21,470 bases of DNA from an uncultured Rhodospirillales bacterium (GCA_902795665.1 CADBMA010000006.1:1-21470); one strand, 5' to 3'. Numbered from the stretch's first letter, positions 13,988-21,470 are shown. Program-made: numbers and translations. Notes: generated by a model not told the origin, from the sequence alone.

Positions 13988-15364
13988 ATGTTTGATACTT
14001 TGACTGATAAATTGGGCAGCGTTTTTGCCAAAATTACTTCTCGCGGTGTCTTGAATGAAAAAGACGTCGATGAAGCCATGCGCGAAATTCGCGTTGCTCT
14101 TTTGGAAGCCGATGTTGCTTTGCCGGTGGTCAAAGATTTTGTTGCCAAAGTTAAAGAACAGGCTTTAGGTGAAAAAGTTATCCGCTCCATTCAGCCAGGG
14201 CAGATGGTGGTTAAGATTGTGCATGATGAGCTGGTCAAAATTCTTGGCAGCGATGAAAGCGCTCTCAATTTTAACACTACACCGCCGGCTGTTATTTTGA
14301 TGGCCGGTTTGCAGGGTTCGGGCAAAACAACAACCGCTGCAAAATTGGCAAAAATGCTTGGCAAAAAACGCAAAGTTTTGTTGGCGTCGCTGGACGTTTA
14401 TCGTCCGGCAGCGCAGGAACAGTTGTCACAGTTGGCAAATCAAATCGGCGGCACGAGTTTGCCGATTGTCGAGGGGCAAAAACCGCTCAAAATTACCGAG
14501 CGCGCGATTGATGCTGCTAAAAAAGGCGGTTTTGATGTGCTGATTTTGGACTCGGCGGGGCGTTTGCATATTGATAATGAGCTGATGAATGAGCTTATTG
14601 AGGTGAAAAAACTTGCCAATCCGGTCGAAACCTTGTTGGTTGCTGATGCTATGATGGGGCAAGATGCCTGCAATGTAGCCCGTGAATTTAACGAAAAACT
14701 CGGAGTTAGCGGTATTGTGCTGACCAGAATTGATGGCTCGTCTCGTGCCGGTGCGGCTCTGTCTATGCGAATGGTGGCACAAGTTCCGGTTAAGTTTTTG
14801 GGTATCGGTGAAAAAATCGACGAGTTTGAAGAATTTCACCCCGACCGCATTGCCGGACGCATTTTGGGGCAAGGTGATGTGGTAACTTTGGTGGAAACGG
14901 CAATTGAAAAAATTGACCGCGAAGAAGCCGATAAAATGGCCAAGCAAATGATGAAAGGCAAATTTGACCTTAATGACCTTTTGTCACAGTTAAAACAAAT
15001 TCAAAAATTGGGCAGTCTGGGCGGAATTATGTCGATGATTCCGGGGCTGTCTAAATTTAAAAACCAGATTGAAAATGCCGGTATCGGCGATGCTTTGATT
15101 AAGAAACAAGAGGCTATCATTCTCTCGATGACAGCCCAAGAAAGAAAAAATCCGGATATTATCAAAGCCTCGCGCAAAAAGCGCATTGCCGCCGGTTCAG
15201 GTGTGGAAGTTCAGGACGTCAATAAGCTCTTGAAACAATATGAGCAGATGGCGGCAATGATGAAAAAATTCGGCAACGGCGGCATGGGCCGCATGATGTC
15301 GATGATGAAAAATTTCCCAATGGGAAAACTTCCCGGGGGAATGGGCAACAAGTTCCCGTTTTAA
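13988..15364 (+). CDS. ffh: signal recognition particle protein Ffh (SRP54)
   Basis: Ffh binds 4.5S RNA and signal sequences and, as a GTPase, delivers nascent membrane proteins to FtsY. The 458-aa protein has the N domain (1-85), the G domain with P-loop GLQGSGKTTT (107-116), DSAGR (188-192), TRID (246-249) and GIGEK (272-276), and a methionine-rich M domain ending MAAMMKKFGNGGMGRMMSMM and a Gly/Met tail. Two positions differ from the commonest form: DTAGR is DSAGR, and the loop after TRID reads GSSRAG where GDxRGG is usual. The start is fixed by family alignment; only AGG lies just upstream. Leads into rpsP 53 bases later, so SRP and the S16 cluster may be cotranscribed. Confidence 0.97.
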   Translation: MFDTLTDKLGSVFAKITSRGVLNEKDVDEAMREIRVALLEADVALPVVKDFVAKVKEQALGEKVIRSIQPGQMVVKIVHDELVKILGSDESALNFNTTPPAVILMAGLQGSGKTTTAAKLAKMLGKKRKVLLASLDVYRPAAQEQLSQLANQIGGTSLPIVEGQKPLKITERAIDAAKKGGFDVLILDSAGRLHIDNELMNELIEVKKLANPVETLLVADAMMGQDACNVAREFNEKLGVSGIVLTRIDGSSRAGAALSMRMVAQVPVKFLGIGEKIDEFEEFHPDRIAGRILGQGDVVTLVETAIEKIDREEADKMAKQMMKGKFDLNDLLSQLKQIQKLGSLGGIMSMIPGLSKFKNQIENAGIGDALIKKQEAIILSMTAQERKNPDIIKASRKKRIAAGSGVEVQDVNKLLKQYEQMAAMMKKFGNGGMGRMMSMMKNFPMGKLPGGMGNKFPF

Positions 15365-15417
15365 GCCATTAGGACGGAAACTTATTTTTTTAATTTATTT
15401 TAGAAAGGAATATAAAA

Positions 15418-15813
15418 ATGGCAGTTCGTATCAGATTATCTCGCGGCGGTTCTAAAAAGCGTCCGTTTTATCGTATTGTGGCAGCTGACTCAAGAGCTCC
15501 GCGCGATGGTAGATTTATTGAAAAACTCGGAACTTATAATCCATTGCTTCCTCAGGATCATGAGCAGCGTTTGGTTGTAAATTCTGACAGAGTACAATAT
15601 TGGCTTGGTGTTGGCGCTCAGCCGACCGAAAGATTGGAAAAACTTTTCTCCAACCTCGGTTTGACTAAAGCTCCGGCTTTGCGTGAGCAACCCAAAAAAT
15701 CAGCTCCTAAGGCTAAAGCTGTTGAAAGAATGAAAGCTAAAGAAGAAGCTGCTAAAGCTGCTGCTGAAGCCGCTAATGCTGAAGCCGCTCCTGAAGCCGC
15801 AGATGCTGAATAA
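15418..15813 (+). CDS. rpsP: 30S ribosomal protein S16
   Basis: A small-subunit assembly protein. The N-terminal MAVRIRLSRGGSKKRPFYRI and DSRAPRDGRFIEKLGTYNP are diagnostic. The conserved core ends near residue 85; the remainder to 131 aa is a Lys/Ala/Glu-rich extension (repeats of EAAKAAAEA type), common and variable in alphaproteobacteria. AAAGGA precedes the ATG. First gene of the classic rpsP-rimM-trmD-rplS group; the spacing to rimM is 20 bases. Confidence 0.97.
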   Translation: MAVRIRLSRGGSKKRPFYRIVAADSRAPRDGRFIEKLGTYNPLLPQDHEQRLVVNSDRVQYWLGVGAQPTERLEKLFSNLGLTKAPALREQPKKSAPKAKAVERMKAKEEAAKAAAEAANAEAAPEAADAE

Positions 15814-15833
15814 TTTTTAACATAAGGTCTTTT

Positions 15834-16385
15834 ATGATGCAGGATCGTTCCCAAATTTGTTTAGGCGCAATTGTCGGTGTTCATGGTATTAAAGGTGAAG
15901 TGAAGGTTAAGAGCTTTACCGAGCGTGATCGTGATATTGATAAATATGGCGTTTTAAATGATGGCAAGGGGCAACTGCTGGAAATAAAAGTTGTCGGTCA
16001 TTCGAAAGAATTGCTGCGGGTTAAAATTAAAGGTGTTGATGATAGAAATCTTGCTCAGACGTTTATCGGCACGCAATTGTTTGCCAGCCGTGATGTCCTG
16101 CCCCCTCTTACCAATGATGAGGAGTTCTACCAGGCAGATTTGGTCGGTCTAGATGTTCGCGAGGCTGCCTCAGGTAATGTAGCAGGCAAGATTGTCGGAG
16201 TTTATAACTTTGGTGCGGGCGATATTCTGGAAATCAAAGTTAAATCAAGCGGCAAGCTTGAAATGATACCTTTTAACCATGCTTATGTGCCGACGGTCAA
16301 TATTGAAGATGGTTATATTATTGTAAATGCAGTTTCAATGCAATTTGAGCCAGATGATGACGGAGAAAAAAGTGCTGAAAACTAA
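15834..16385 (+). CDS. rimM: ribosome maturation factor RimM
   Basis: RimM binds S19 and helps mature the head of the 30S subunit. The 183-aa protein has the RimM N-terminal barrel (LGAIVGVHGIKGEVKVKSF) and a C-terminal PRC-barrel (EFYQADLVGLDVREAASGN; GAGDILEIK). Two adjacent ATG codons begin the gene; AAGG sits six bases before the first, which I use. The 3' end overlaps trmD by 14 bases. Its place between rpsP and trmD is the conserved order. Confidence 0.95.
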   Translation: MMQDRSQICLGAIVGVHGIKGEVKVKSFTERDRDIDKYGVLNDGKGQLLEIKVVGHSKELLRVKIKGVDDRNLAQTFIGTQLFASRDVLPPLTNDEEFYQADLVGLDVREAASGNVAGKIVGVYNFGAGDILEIKVKSSGKLEMIPFNHAYVPTVNIEDGYIIVNAVSMQFEPDDDGEKSAEN

Positions 16386-17064
16386 AATTTTCACCATATT
16401 TCCGGAGTTGTTTCCAGGGTTTTTGGGCAGTTCGCTTACCGGACGGGCTCTTGAAGATGGAATTTGGTCGATTGAAACCGTCAATATCAGGGATTATGCG
16501 ACAGACAAGCATGGCTCGGTTGATGACACACCTTGCGGAGGCGGTGCCGGAATGGTTATGCGCCCAGATGTTTTGGGCAGCGCTATTGAGGCCAATTTTG
16601 CCGGTGGTAAAATCATTGCTATGAGCCCGAAGGGAAAACCATTGACTCAAGGTTTGGTTAAAGAATATGCTTGTGAAAAGGAGCTAAATATTGTTTGCGG
16701 CCGCTTTGAAGGCATAGATGAAAGAGTGCTTGAGGCTTATGGTATCGAAGAAATCAGCATCGGTGATTATGTTTTGACCGGTGGTGAGCAGGCAGCACAG
16801 ATATTGCTTGATGCAGTGGTGCGTTTGTTGCCGGGAGTTTTGGGTAATGCCGAATCAACGATGTCTGAAAGCTTTGAAGATAATTTGCTTGAGTATCCGC
16901 AATATACCCGCCCGACCGAGTGGAAAGGGCGAAAGGTTCCCGAAATATTGCTCGGAGGTCATCATCAAAAAATTGAAAACTGGCGAAGAGAACAGGCAAT
17001 AAAAACCACTCAGGAAAGAAGACCAGACTTATGGAAAAAATATCTTGACTCGAAAAGGGTTTGA
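16372..17064 (+). CDS. trmD: tRNA (guanine-37-N1)-methyltransferase TrmD
   Basis: TrmD methylates G37 next to the anticodon, using SAM bound in a trefoil knot, and prevents +1 frameshifting. The knot motifs are visible as GGGAGMVMRPD, NIVCGRFEGIDERVLE and EEISIGDYVLTGGEQA. I chose the GTG at 16372, which gives a 230-aa protein beginning with the family-typical KIFTIFPELFPG stretch and is preceded by GGAG at six bases. In-frame ATG codons at 16354 and 16357 are possible but would add residues outside the family start. It overlaps the end of rimM, implying coupled translation. Confidence 0.95.
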   Translation: MLKTKIFTIFPELFPGFLGSSLTGRALEDGIWSIETVNIRDYATDKHGSVDDTPCGGGAGMVMRPDVLGSAIEANFAGGKIIAMSPKGKPLTQGLVKEYACEKELNIVCGRFEGIDERVLEAYGIEEISIGDYVLTGGEQAAQILLDAVVRLLPGVLGNAESTMSESFEDNLLEYPQYTRPTEWKGRKVPEILLGGHHQKIENWRREQAIKTTQERRPDLWKKYLDSKRV

Positions 17065-17104
17065 GCATAAAAAGAAACAAATATTTTAAGAAAAGGTTAT
17101 AGTT

Positions 17105-17491
17105 ATGAACATTTTACAACAAGTTGAAAAAGAGCAAATGGCTAAACTCAGTGAAGGTAAAAACTTTCCGGAGTTTAAGGCCGGCGATACCTTGAAAGTT
17201 CACACCAAAGTTAAAGAAGGTGACAGAGAGCGTATTCAGGTTTATGAAGGCGTTTGCATTGCTCGTAAAAATGATGGATTGAACTCATCTTTTACCGTTC
17301 GCAAAATTTCGTTTGGTGAGGGTGTAGAACGCGTATTTCCGTTATATTCTCCAAATATTGCCAAGATTGAGGTTTCGCGTATTGGTAAAGTACGTCGTGC
17401 AAAGTTGTATTTCTTGCGTGCTTTGCGCGGTCGTTCAGCTCGTATTGCTGATGATTTGTCTGCATCAGCAAAGGCCAAAGAAGCTGAATAA
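17105..17491 (+). CDS. rplS: 50S ribosomal protein L19
   Basis: L19 lies at the 30S-50S interface. The 128-aa protein shows FKAGDTLKVHTKVKEGDRER, the IQVYEGVCIARKN strand, SFTVRKISFGEGVERVFPLY and the basic VRRAKLYFLRALRGRSAR, all conserved. The ribosome binding site is AAAAGG, about 11 bases before the ATG. Last gene of the cluster; a perfect terminator begins 29 bases after the stop. Confidence 0.98.
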   Translation: MNILQQVEKEQMAKLSEGKNFPEFKAGDTLKVHTKVKEGDRERIQVYEGVCIARKNDGLNSSFTVRKISFGEGVERVFPLYSPNIAKIEVSRIGKVRRAKLYFLRALRGRSARIADDLSASAKAKEAE

Positions 17492-17520
17492 GTACTGGTT
17501 ATCTATGGTTTTTTGAGAGA

Positions 17521-17547
17521 AGCGCTCCCATGTTGGAGCGCTTTTTG
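17521..17547 (+). terminator. rho-independent terminator after rplS
   Basis: A perfect 8-bp stem AGCGCTCC (17521-17528) / GGAGCGCT (17535-17542), loop CATGTT, then five T. It closes the ffh-rpsP-rimM-trmD-rplS transcript. Confidence 0.92.
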
Positions 17548-17593
17548 TAATCAGAAAACCCCTTGGCTAGAACGGGGGATATATTTTTAGATA

Positions 17594-17622
17594 TTGACAT
17601 TATCAAAACATCTCAATAGTAT
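17594..17622 (+). promoter_or_regulatory. sigma70-like promoter of the structured RNA
   Basis: The -35 box TTGACA (17594-17599, 6/6) and the -10 box TAGTAT (17617-17622, 4/6) are separated by 17 bases; predicted start at about 17629. Confidence 0.6.
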
Positions 17623-17628
17623 CAAATC

Positions 17629-17820
17629 GGACAGGATTGATGAGCCTGTCTGAGGTGTGGAAACCTCTCTTATCAGCGTTAGCATCAGAACGATAAATGA
17701 TGCCTTCTGGTCATTGACTGGAAGGCTGACAAAATAAGCCGTTATTTCGGTCAATATGTCGCACTATTCTGATAAGTAGTTTCCAACTTCCAGTCGCTTC
17801 TCATCAAGCGGCTTTTTTTT
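17629..17820 (+). ncRNA. about 190-nt structured RNA with own promoter and terminator; small RNA or riboswitch-like attenuator
   Basis: There is no coding potential here, but a dense secondary structure is readable by eye. A 5' hairpin pairs GGACAGG (17629-17635) with CCTGTCT (17645-17651). A long-range closing helix pairs GGAAAC (17659-17664) and CTTATCAG (17669-17676) with CTGATAAG (17769-17776) and GTTTCC (17779-17784), 14 bp around a small internal loop. A 10-bp hairpin (two wobbles) pairs 17703-17712 with 17716-17725. AAATAA-GCCG-TTATTT lies at 17732-17747, and an intrinsic terminator ends the RNA. The 5' loop TTGATGAG (17637-17644) is exactly complementary to CTCATCAA (17800-17807) in the terminator. 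Either a free small RNA (6S RNA was considered on size and rod shape) or the leader of the lipoprotein gene 29 nt downstream. Confidence 0.6.
17793..17820 (+). terminator. rho-independent terminator of the structured RNA, possibly regulated
   Basis: GTCGCTT (17793-17799) pairs with AAGCGGC (17806-17812) with one wobble, loop CTCATC, then eight T. The loop and the first two bases of the 3' arm match the 5' loop of the RNA, so pairing there would compete with the stem. Confidence 0.88.
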
Positions 17821-17849
17821 GTTAATTAACTAAAAAAAGGAAGTAGACT

Positions 17850-18431
17850 ATGAGAAAAATTTATTTAATTTCCGCAGCTTTGACTCTGGCTGGTTGCGGT
17901 ACAATATTTAATGGTTCTTCGCAAGATGTGTCTTTTGATTCTAACGTCAAAGGTGTTGAAGTGTTTGTTAATGGTGTGAAAGCTTGCAACACTCCCTGTA
18001 CATATCCAATAGATCGTCAGAGCGGAAGTCAGGTTGTTGTTGGGCGCAAAAACGGTTATGAAGAACAACAAGTTGTGCTGAAGTCATCATTGGCTCCGGT
18101 TGCGATTGGCAACCTAACTTTTGTTGCCAGTTGGCTTACTGATTTGGTAACCGGAGGTGTTTGGGAATATCGCCGCGATGGATTATATTTTGAGATGAAG
18201 AAAGAAAATGCCAGCCACGCCGAAAATGAACATTTTGCCAAACAATCTCCAGTACGTCGCTATGCGTTGTTTAACTATTCTGCTTTGTGTGAGGAGGCAG
18301 CGGCCGGCAAATATAATGGGGAATATCTTAGCGGATTGGCTGAGTTGACCGGAGCGTCACCGCAAAGGCTCAGTAGGGATATTTTGTTATCATCTAGCGA
18401 AGTTGATTTAGCGCAAACATTAACTAAGTAA
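17850..18431 (+). CDS. lipoprotein with PEGA-like domain, function unknown
   Basis: A 193-aa protein starting MRKIYLISAALTLAGCGTIF; the lipobox LAGC gives a lipidated C16. Residues about 25-80 (VEVFVNGVKACNTPCTYPID, then a glycine turn and KNGYEEQQVVL) resemble the PEGA surface-module beta sandwich, with a likely Cys pair C47/C51. A hydrophobic segment (PVAIGNLTFVASWLTDLVTGG) follows, then a charged helical C-terminus without clear homology. AAGGAAG precedes the ATG. There is no promoter between the upstream terminator (ending at 17820) and the gene, so its mRNA probably arises by read-through of that terminator. The envelope role is unknown. Confidence 0.75.
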   Translation: MRKIYLISAALTLAGCGTIFNGSSQDVSFDSNVKGVEVFVNGVKACNTPCTYPIDRQSGSQVVVGRKNGYEEQQVVLKSSLAPVAIGNLTFVASWLTDLVTGGVWEYRRDGLYFEMKKENASHAENEHFAKQSPVRRYALFNYSALCEEAAAGKYNGEYLSGLAELTGASPQRLSRDILLSSSEVDLAQTLTK

Positions 18432-18446
18432 TAATCACTGAAATTA

Positions 18447-18475
18447 ATACTCCGTAATAAACGGGGTATTTTTTT
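18447..18475 (+). terminator. rho-independent terminator after the PEGA-like lipoprotein
   Basis: ATACTCCGT (18447-18455) pairs with ACGGGGTAT (18461-18469) with one wobble, loop AATAA, then a run of T. Confidence 0.85.
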
Positions 18476-18570
18476 GTTTATAGGTAAAAAACTGTTAAAA
18501 ATAGTTTGCTATTGTTAGTTTTGTATGATAGTTAATAACAACAAGTTAAGCATAATCAGCGTGGTTAAAA

Positions 18571-19446
18571 GTGGTAAGAAGACGTCGAGTTATTTTTTTG
18601 CAATTCGGTCATTTGCGGCGAACAATTAAAAAGTTCGCAATTGCGCTGCTGTTTGTAGTTGTTTTTGTCTTTATGCTGCTTAATAAGACGAATAATACGC
18701 TGATTGAAAAAACATCAACGACAGCAGAAGAGATTGTGGCGCCAGTTACCGAGTTGTTAGTGTTTCCGGCCAATTTGGTCTTAAGCGGATATGAGTATCT
18801 GCGCAGCCTTCATAAAATTGATACCGAAAATAAAGCGCTGCGGGAAGAAAATCGCCGCCTGATTATTGCAAATGCCAAAAATAGAGCTCTGGAAATAGAA
18901 AATAAAATTTTGGCAGAGTTGCTTAATTATGAAGTTCCTTCTGAAGCAGAATTTATAACTGCAAAAGTTGTGGCGCAGGAGGGAACGTCTTTTGCGCACT
19001 CGCTTACGGTTTATATTAATGATAATTCAAGAGTGAAGAAAGGACAAGTGGCAATAAGCGATAAGGGTGTGGTCGGGCGCGTTGAAGAAGTGGGAACTCA
19101 TTATGCTAAAATTGCGTTGATTAACAGTATCAACTCAAAAATATCAGTGATGCTTGAAAAGTCTCGCGTGCGCGGAATTATGATAGGTAAAAATGATATT
19201 TGGCCAGAATTGGTGTTTTTGCCGCGCGATGCTGAAATTTTTGTTGGTGAAAAGGTTATTACTTCAGGTATTGGAGGAGTGTTTCCGGTAGGTCTTCCGG
19301 TGGGTGCAATCGCTGCAATTGATGAATCGGGTATAAAAATAAAGCCGGCAAATTCTTTGTCTCGGCTTGAATATGTTATGATTGTTGACTATAAGCTTCC
19401 AGATCCGGCGCATGAGCTGTATGGAGAAAATACTGATGCGAGATAG
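18571..19446 (+). CDS. mreC: rod shape-determining protein MreC
   Basis: An inner-membrane scaffold of the elongasome that links MreB and PBP2. The 291-aa protein has a basic N-terminus (MVRRRRVIFLQFGHLRRTIK), one membrane segment (about 21-38), a coiled coil (about 85-118, TENKALREENRRLIIANAK) and the periplasmic double beta-barrel domain with VVAQEGTSFAHSLTVYIN, DKGVVGRV and GGVFPVGLPVG. The start is a GTG at 18571, chosen because the family begins with a short basic tail; the ribosome binding site is weak. mreB, usually just upstream, is not here: a terminator and an unrelated lipoprotein gene precede it. I see no convincing promoter in 18476-18570. Confidence 0.95.
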   Translation: MVRRRRVIFLQFGHLRRTIKKFAIALLFVVVFVFMLLNKTNNTLIEKTSTTAEEIVAPVTELLVFPANLVLSGYEYLRSLHKIDTENKALREENRRLIIANAKNRALEIENKILAELLNYEVPSEAEFITAKVVAQEGTSFAHSLTVYINDNSRVKKGQVAISDKGVVGRVEEVGTHYAKIALINSINSKISVMLEKSRVRGIMIGKNDIWPELVFLPRDAEIFVGEKVITSGIGGVFPVGLPVGAIAAIDESGIKIKPANSLSRLEYVMIVDYKLPDPAHELYGENTDAR

Positions 19447-19954
19447 TTGGCACGAAATGCTTGAAAACAGGATCTTGCGCAGCATACCATTACTGGTATC
19501 GGTTGTTTGGCTGATGATATCATTTATTCCGCTAAAATCAGAGATAAGTGCAAATGCAAGACCTATGATTGGCTTGGTGTGTGTATATTTTTGGGTTATT
19601 TATCGTCCTGATTTGTTTAATCTGTGGTCAGTATTTGTTTTGGGAGTAATATCAGATGTATTGTCAATTGCGCCGTTGGGAATTTTTTTGTTTATGTATT
19701 TGGTGATGTATTTAACGGTTACCAATTTGATAAAATATATAAATGATAAAACATTTGAGATTATGTGGAGCGGTTTGATAATATTGTTGCCGGTTGTAAT
19801 GTTATCCGGTTGGCTGCTTATGTCAATTTATTATGCGCAATTTATACCGATTAAAGGGTTGTTTTTTTCATATCTCCTCAGCATAGCGCTATATCCATTG
19901 ATTAGCGGGGTTAATGCGATGATAGTCAATCGTTTTTTGCAGGATGATGACTAA
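19436..19954 (+). CDS. mreD: rod shape-determining protein MreD
   Basis: A 172-aa polytopic inner-membrane protein with about five hydrophobic segments, placed between mreC and the PBP2 gene as in most rod-shaped bacteria. The ATG at 19436 (MRDSWHEMLENRILRSIPLL) has GGAG nine bases upstream and overlaps mreC by 11 bases; a frame extension to 19382 lies inside mreC and is rejected. Conserved features include the proline-bearing first helix (SIPLLVSVVWLM), RPMIGLVCVYFWVIYRPDLF and VLGVISDVLSIAPLG with its acidic residue. Part of the MreBCD-RodA-PBP2 wall-elongation complex. Confidence 0.92.
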   Translation: MRDSWHEMLENRILRSIPLLVSVVWLMISFIPLKSEISANARPMIGLVCVYFWVIYRPDLFNLWSVFVLGVISDVLSIAPLGIFLFMYLVMYLTVTNLIKYINDKTFEIMWSGLIILLPVVMLSGWLLMSIYYAQFIPIKGLFFSYLLSIALYPLISGVNAMIVNRFLQDDD

Positions 19955-21470
19955 TGAATCGTGATAACAGCAAAGGTAAAATTTTAATTTTTAGAACCTT
20001 AATTTGGGGTGGAATTCAGCTGTTTATGATAATGCTGCTGTTTGTCCGCTTATATTATCTCCAAGTTTTTGAAGCAGACAAGTATAAAACAATGTCAGAA
20101 GAAAACCGAATATCTTCGCGTATTTTGGTACCTCCGCGCGGAGTTATTTATGATCGCAATGACGTTGCAATTGCAAACAATAAACAAAATTTTCAGGCAA
20201 TGTTGGTGGCAGAGCAGGCTAATAATGTTGATGAAACTTTGGCCAAGTTTAAAAAATTGATGCCGCTTAGCGAAAAAGAAGAGGCAAGAATCCGTCGTGA
20301 TTTGAAACGATATCGCCGCTTTGTGCCGATAAAATTAAAAGAAGGACTGACGTGGGAAGAGGTGTCTAAAATTTTGCTGGTTGCTCCTGAAATGCCGGGG
20401 ATTATAGTTGATGATGGTTTGAGTCGATATTATCCGTTTGGTCGGCAAATGGCTCATGTGTTGGGATATGTGGCTGCGGTTTCTGAAGATGATTTGAAAC
20501 GTGATACTGACCCGTTGTTGGAAACACCCGGGTTTAAAATCGGGCGTATCGGATTGGAAAAAAAATATGAACAGAAGCTGCGCGGCAAAGGCGGAAACTT
20601 AAAACTGGAAGTTAATGCAGTTGGCCGAATTATGAAAGAAATTGAAAGAGAAAACGGAACAGCAGGAAAATCTCTGGAATTATCTTTAGACAGCCGTCTG
20701 CAAAATAAGGCATATGAATTGTTTGAAAATCAAAGCGGTTCAGCAGTCTTGATGGATGTAAACAGCGGAGAAATATTGACTTTTATTTCAATGCCTTCGT
20801 ACGATGCTAATGATTTTGTGCAAGGGGTAAGCCAAGAATTGTATAATCAGCTTTTGTATGATGAAAAACAACCACTGATTAATAAAACAATTGCAGGGCG
20901 TTATTCTCCCGGCTCAACATTTAAGATGATTGTTGCTTTGGCGGCGTTGGAAGCCGGAGTAATTACTCGTGAAACAAAAGTAGGATGTTCCGGAAAAATG
21001 GAATTTGGCAACCATTTATTCCACTGTTGGAAGCATGGTGGACATGGAGCTTTGAATGTTGTGGAAGCATTGCAGCATTCTTGCGATATTTTCTTTTATG
21101 AAGTGGCTCAAAAAGTTGGCATAGATAAAATTGCCGCGATGGCGCGGCGTTTCGGACTGGGACAACAGACATCATTGCATTTTGATGATGAAAAAGCCGG
21201 AACAATTCCTGATAAAGCATGGAAAATGGCAAACCTGAAGGCTCCGTGGCAAGGCGGAGAAACCTTAATTGCCGGTATTGGACAAGGGTATGTGTTGACT
21301 ACGCCATTGCAACTGGCTGTGATGACTGCGCGAATCGCGAATGGCGGAAAAATGGTGGAGCCAAGTTTAACTAAGGTTGGCGACCATAAGATAAAAAAAT
21401 ATAAAAATATGAAGTTGAGTCCAACACATCTGGCATTGATAAAAGAGGGTATGTGCAGTGTTGTAAATAA
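19954..21470 (+). CDS. mrdA: penicillin-binding protein 2 (MrdA), 3' end cut by window edge
   Basis: A class B PBP that cross-links peptidoglycan during elongation. The ATG at 19954 overlaps the mreD stop by one base (TAATG); 505 codons are present and the frame is open at the edge. It has an N-terminal membrane anchor (about 13-33), the PBP dimerisation domain with RILVPPRGVIYDRN and LSRYYPFGRQMAHVLGYV, then the transpeptidase domain with S321-T-F-K324 (in SPGSTFKM) and S376-C-D378. The KTG motif should lie just beyond the window. Third gene of mreC-mreD-mrdA; rodA is the expected next neighbour. Confidence 0.96.
   Translation, partial: MNRDNSKGKILIFRTLIWGGIQLFMIMLLFVRLYYLQVFEADKYKTMSEENRISSRILVPPRGVIYDRNDVAIANNKQNFQAMLVAEQANNVDETLAKFKKLMPLSEKEEARIRRDLKRYRRFVPIKLKEGLTWEEVSKILLVAPEMPGIIVDDGLSRYYPFGRQMAHVLGYVAAVSEDDLKRDTDPLLETPGFKIGRIGLEKKYEQKLRGKGGNLKLEVNAVGRIMKEIERENGTAGKSLELSLDSRLQNKAYELFENQSGSAVLMDVNSGEILTFISMPSYDANDFVQGVSQELYNQLLYDEKQPLINKTIAGRYSPGSTFKMIVALAALEAGVITRETKVGCSGKMEFGNHLFHCWKHGGHGALNVVEALQHSCDIFFYEVAQKVGIDKIAAMARRFGLGQQTSLHFDDEKAGTIPDKAWKMANLKAPWQGGETLIAGIGQGYVLTTPLQLAVMTARIANGGKMVEPSLTKVGDHKIKKYKNMKLSPTHLALIKEGMCSVVN

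Noticed and set aside
14426..14947. 173-aa open frame on the minus strand
   Set aside because: It is antisense to the conserved GTPase domain of ffh, lacks a ribosome binding site and resembles no protein; a reading-frame shadow.
18476..18570. Promoter for mreC at a TATGAT (18524-18529)
   Set aside because: No acceptable -35 box occurs at 16-18 bases upstream, so I do not list it as a promoter although mreC must be transcribed from somewhere near.

Overview
This window looks like part of a chromosome from an AT-rich alphaproteobacterium, probably an uncultured host- or gut-associated lineage. The evidence is a DUF4167 gene next to prmC, an RpoH-type sigma factor with a recognisable RpoH box, a Rickettsia 17 kDa-antigen-like glycine-zipper lipoprotein, and the ffh-rpsP-rimM-trmD-rplS and mreC-mreD-mrdA gene orders. 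Taxonomy is inferred from gene content only. No insertion sequence, phage gene, CRISPR array, tRNA or rRNA gene was recognised.

Left arm (1-10029, all minus strand). Reading in the direction of transcription: asnS and a small secreted protein; rpoH, a 74-codon unknown and prmC; a DUF4167 protein and a membrane-anchored metallophosphoesterase; then clpP-clpX followed by a GldA/GldF/GldG-like ABC system whose last gene runs off the left edge. Good sigma70-like promoters can be read in front of asnS, rpoH, the DUF4167 gene and clpP.

Right arm (10106-21470, all plus strand). A glycine-zipper lipoprotein and formate-tetrahydrofolate ligase (fhs) come first. Next is an independent unit of promoter, about 220 nt of structured leader and an orphan 394-aa membrane protein closed by a terminator. 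The translation/secretion cluster ffh-rpsP-rimM-trmD-rplS follows and ends in a perfect terminator. After it lies a roughly 190-nt structured RNA with its own promoter and strong terminator, only 29 nt upstream of a PEGA-like lipoprotein gene that shows no other promoter. The window closes with mreC-mreD-mrdA (elongasome), cut off inside mrdA.

The housekeeping genes fall into familiar groups: proteostasis (rpoH, clpPX), translation (asnS, prmC, rpsP, rplS, trmD, rimM), protein targeting (ffh) and envelope growth (mreCD, mrdA, lipoproteins). The least explained parts are two long structured non-coding leaders, 12378-12596 and 17629-17820, each in front of an orphan envelope protein. The second has the layout of a transcription attenuator or riboswitch and contains an 8-nt complementarity between its 5' loop and its terminator. 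The unusual GC-rich palindromic leader of ffh is a third candidate regulatory element.
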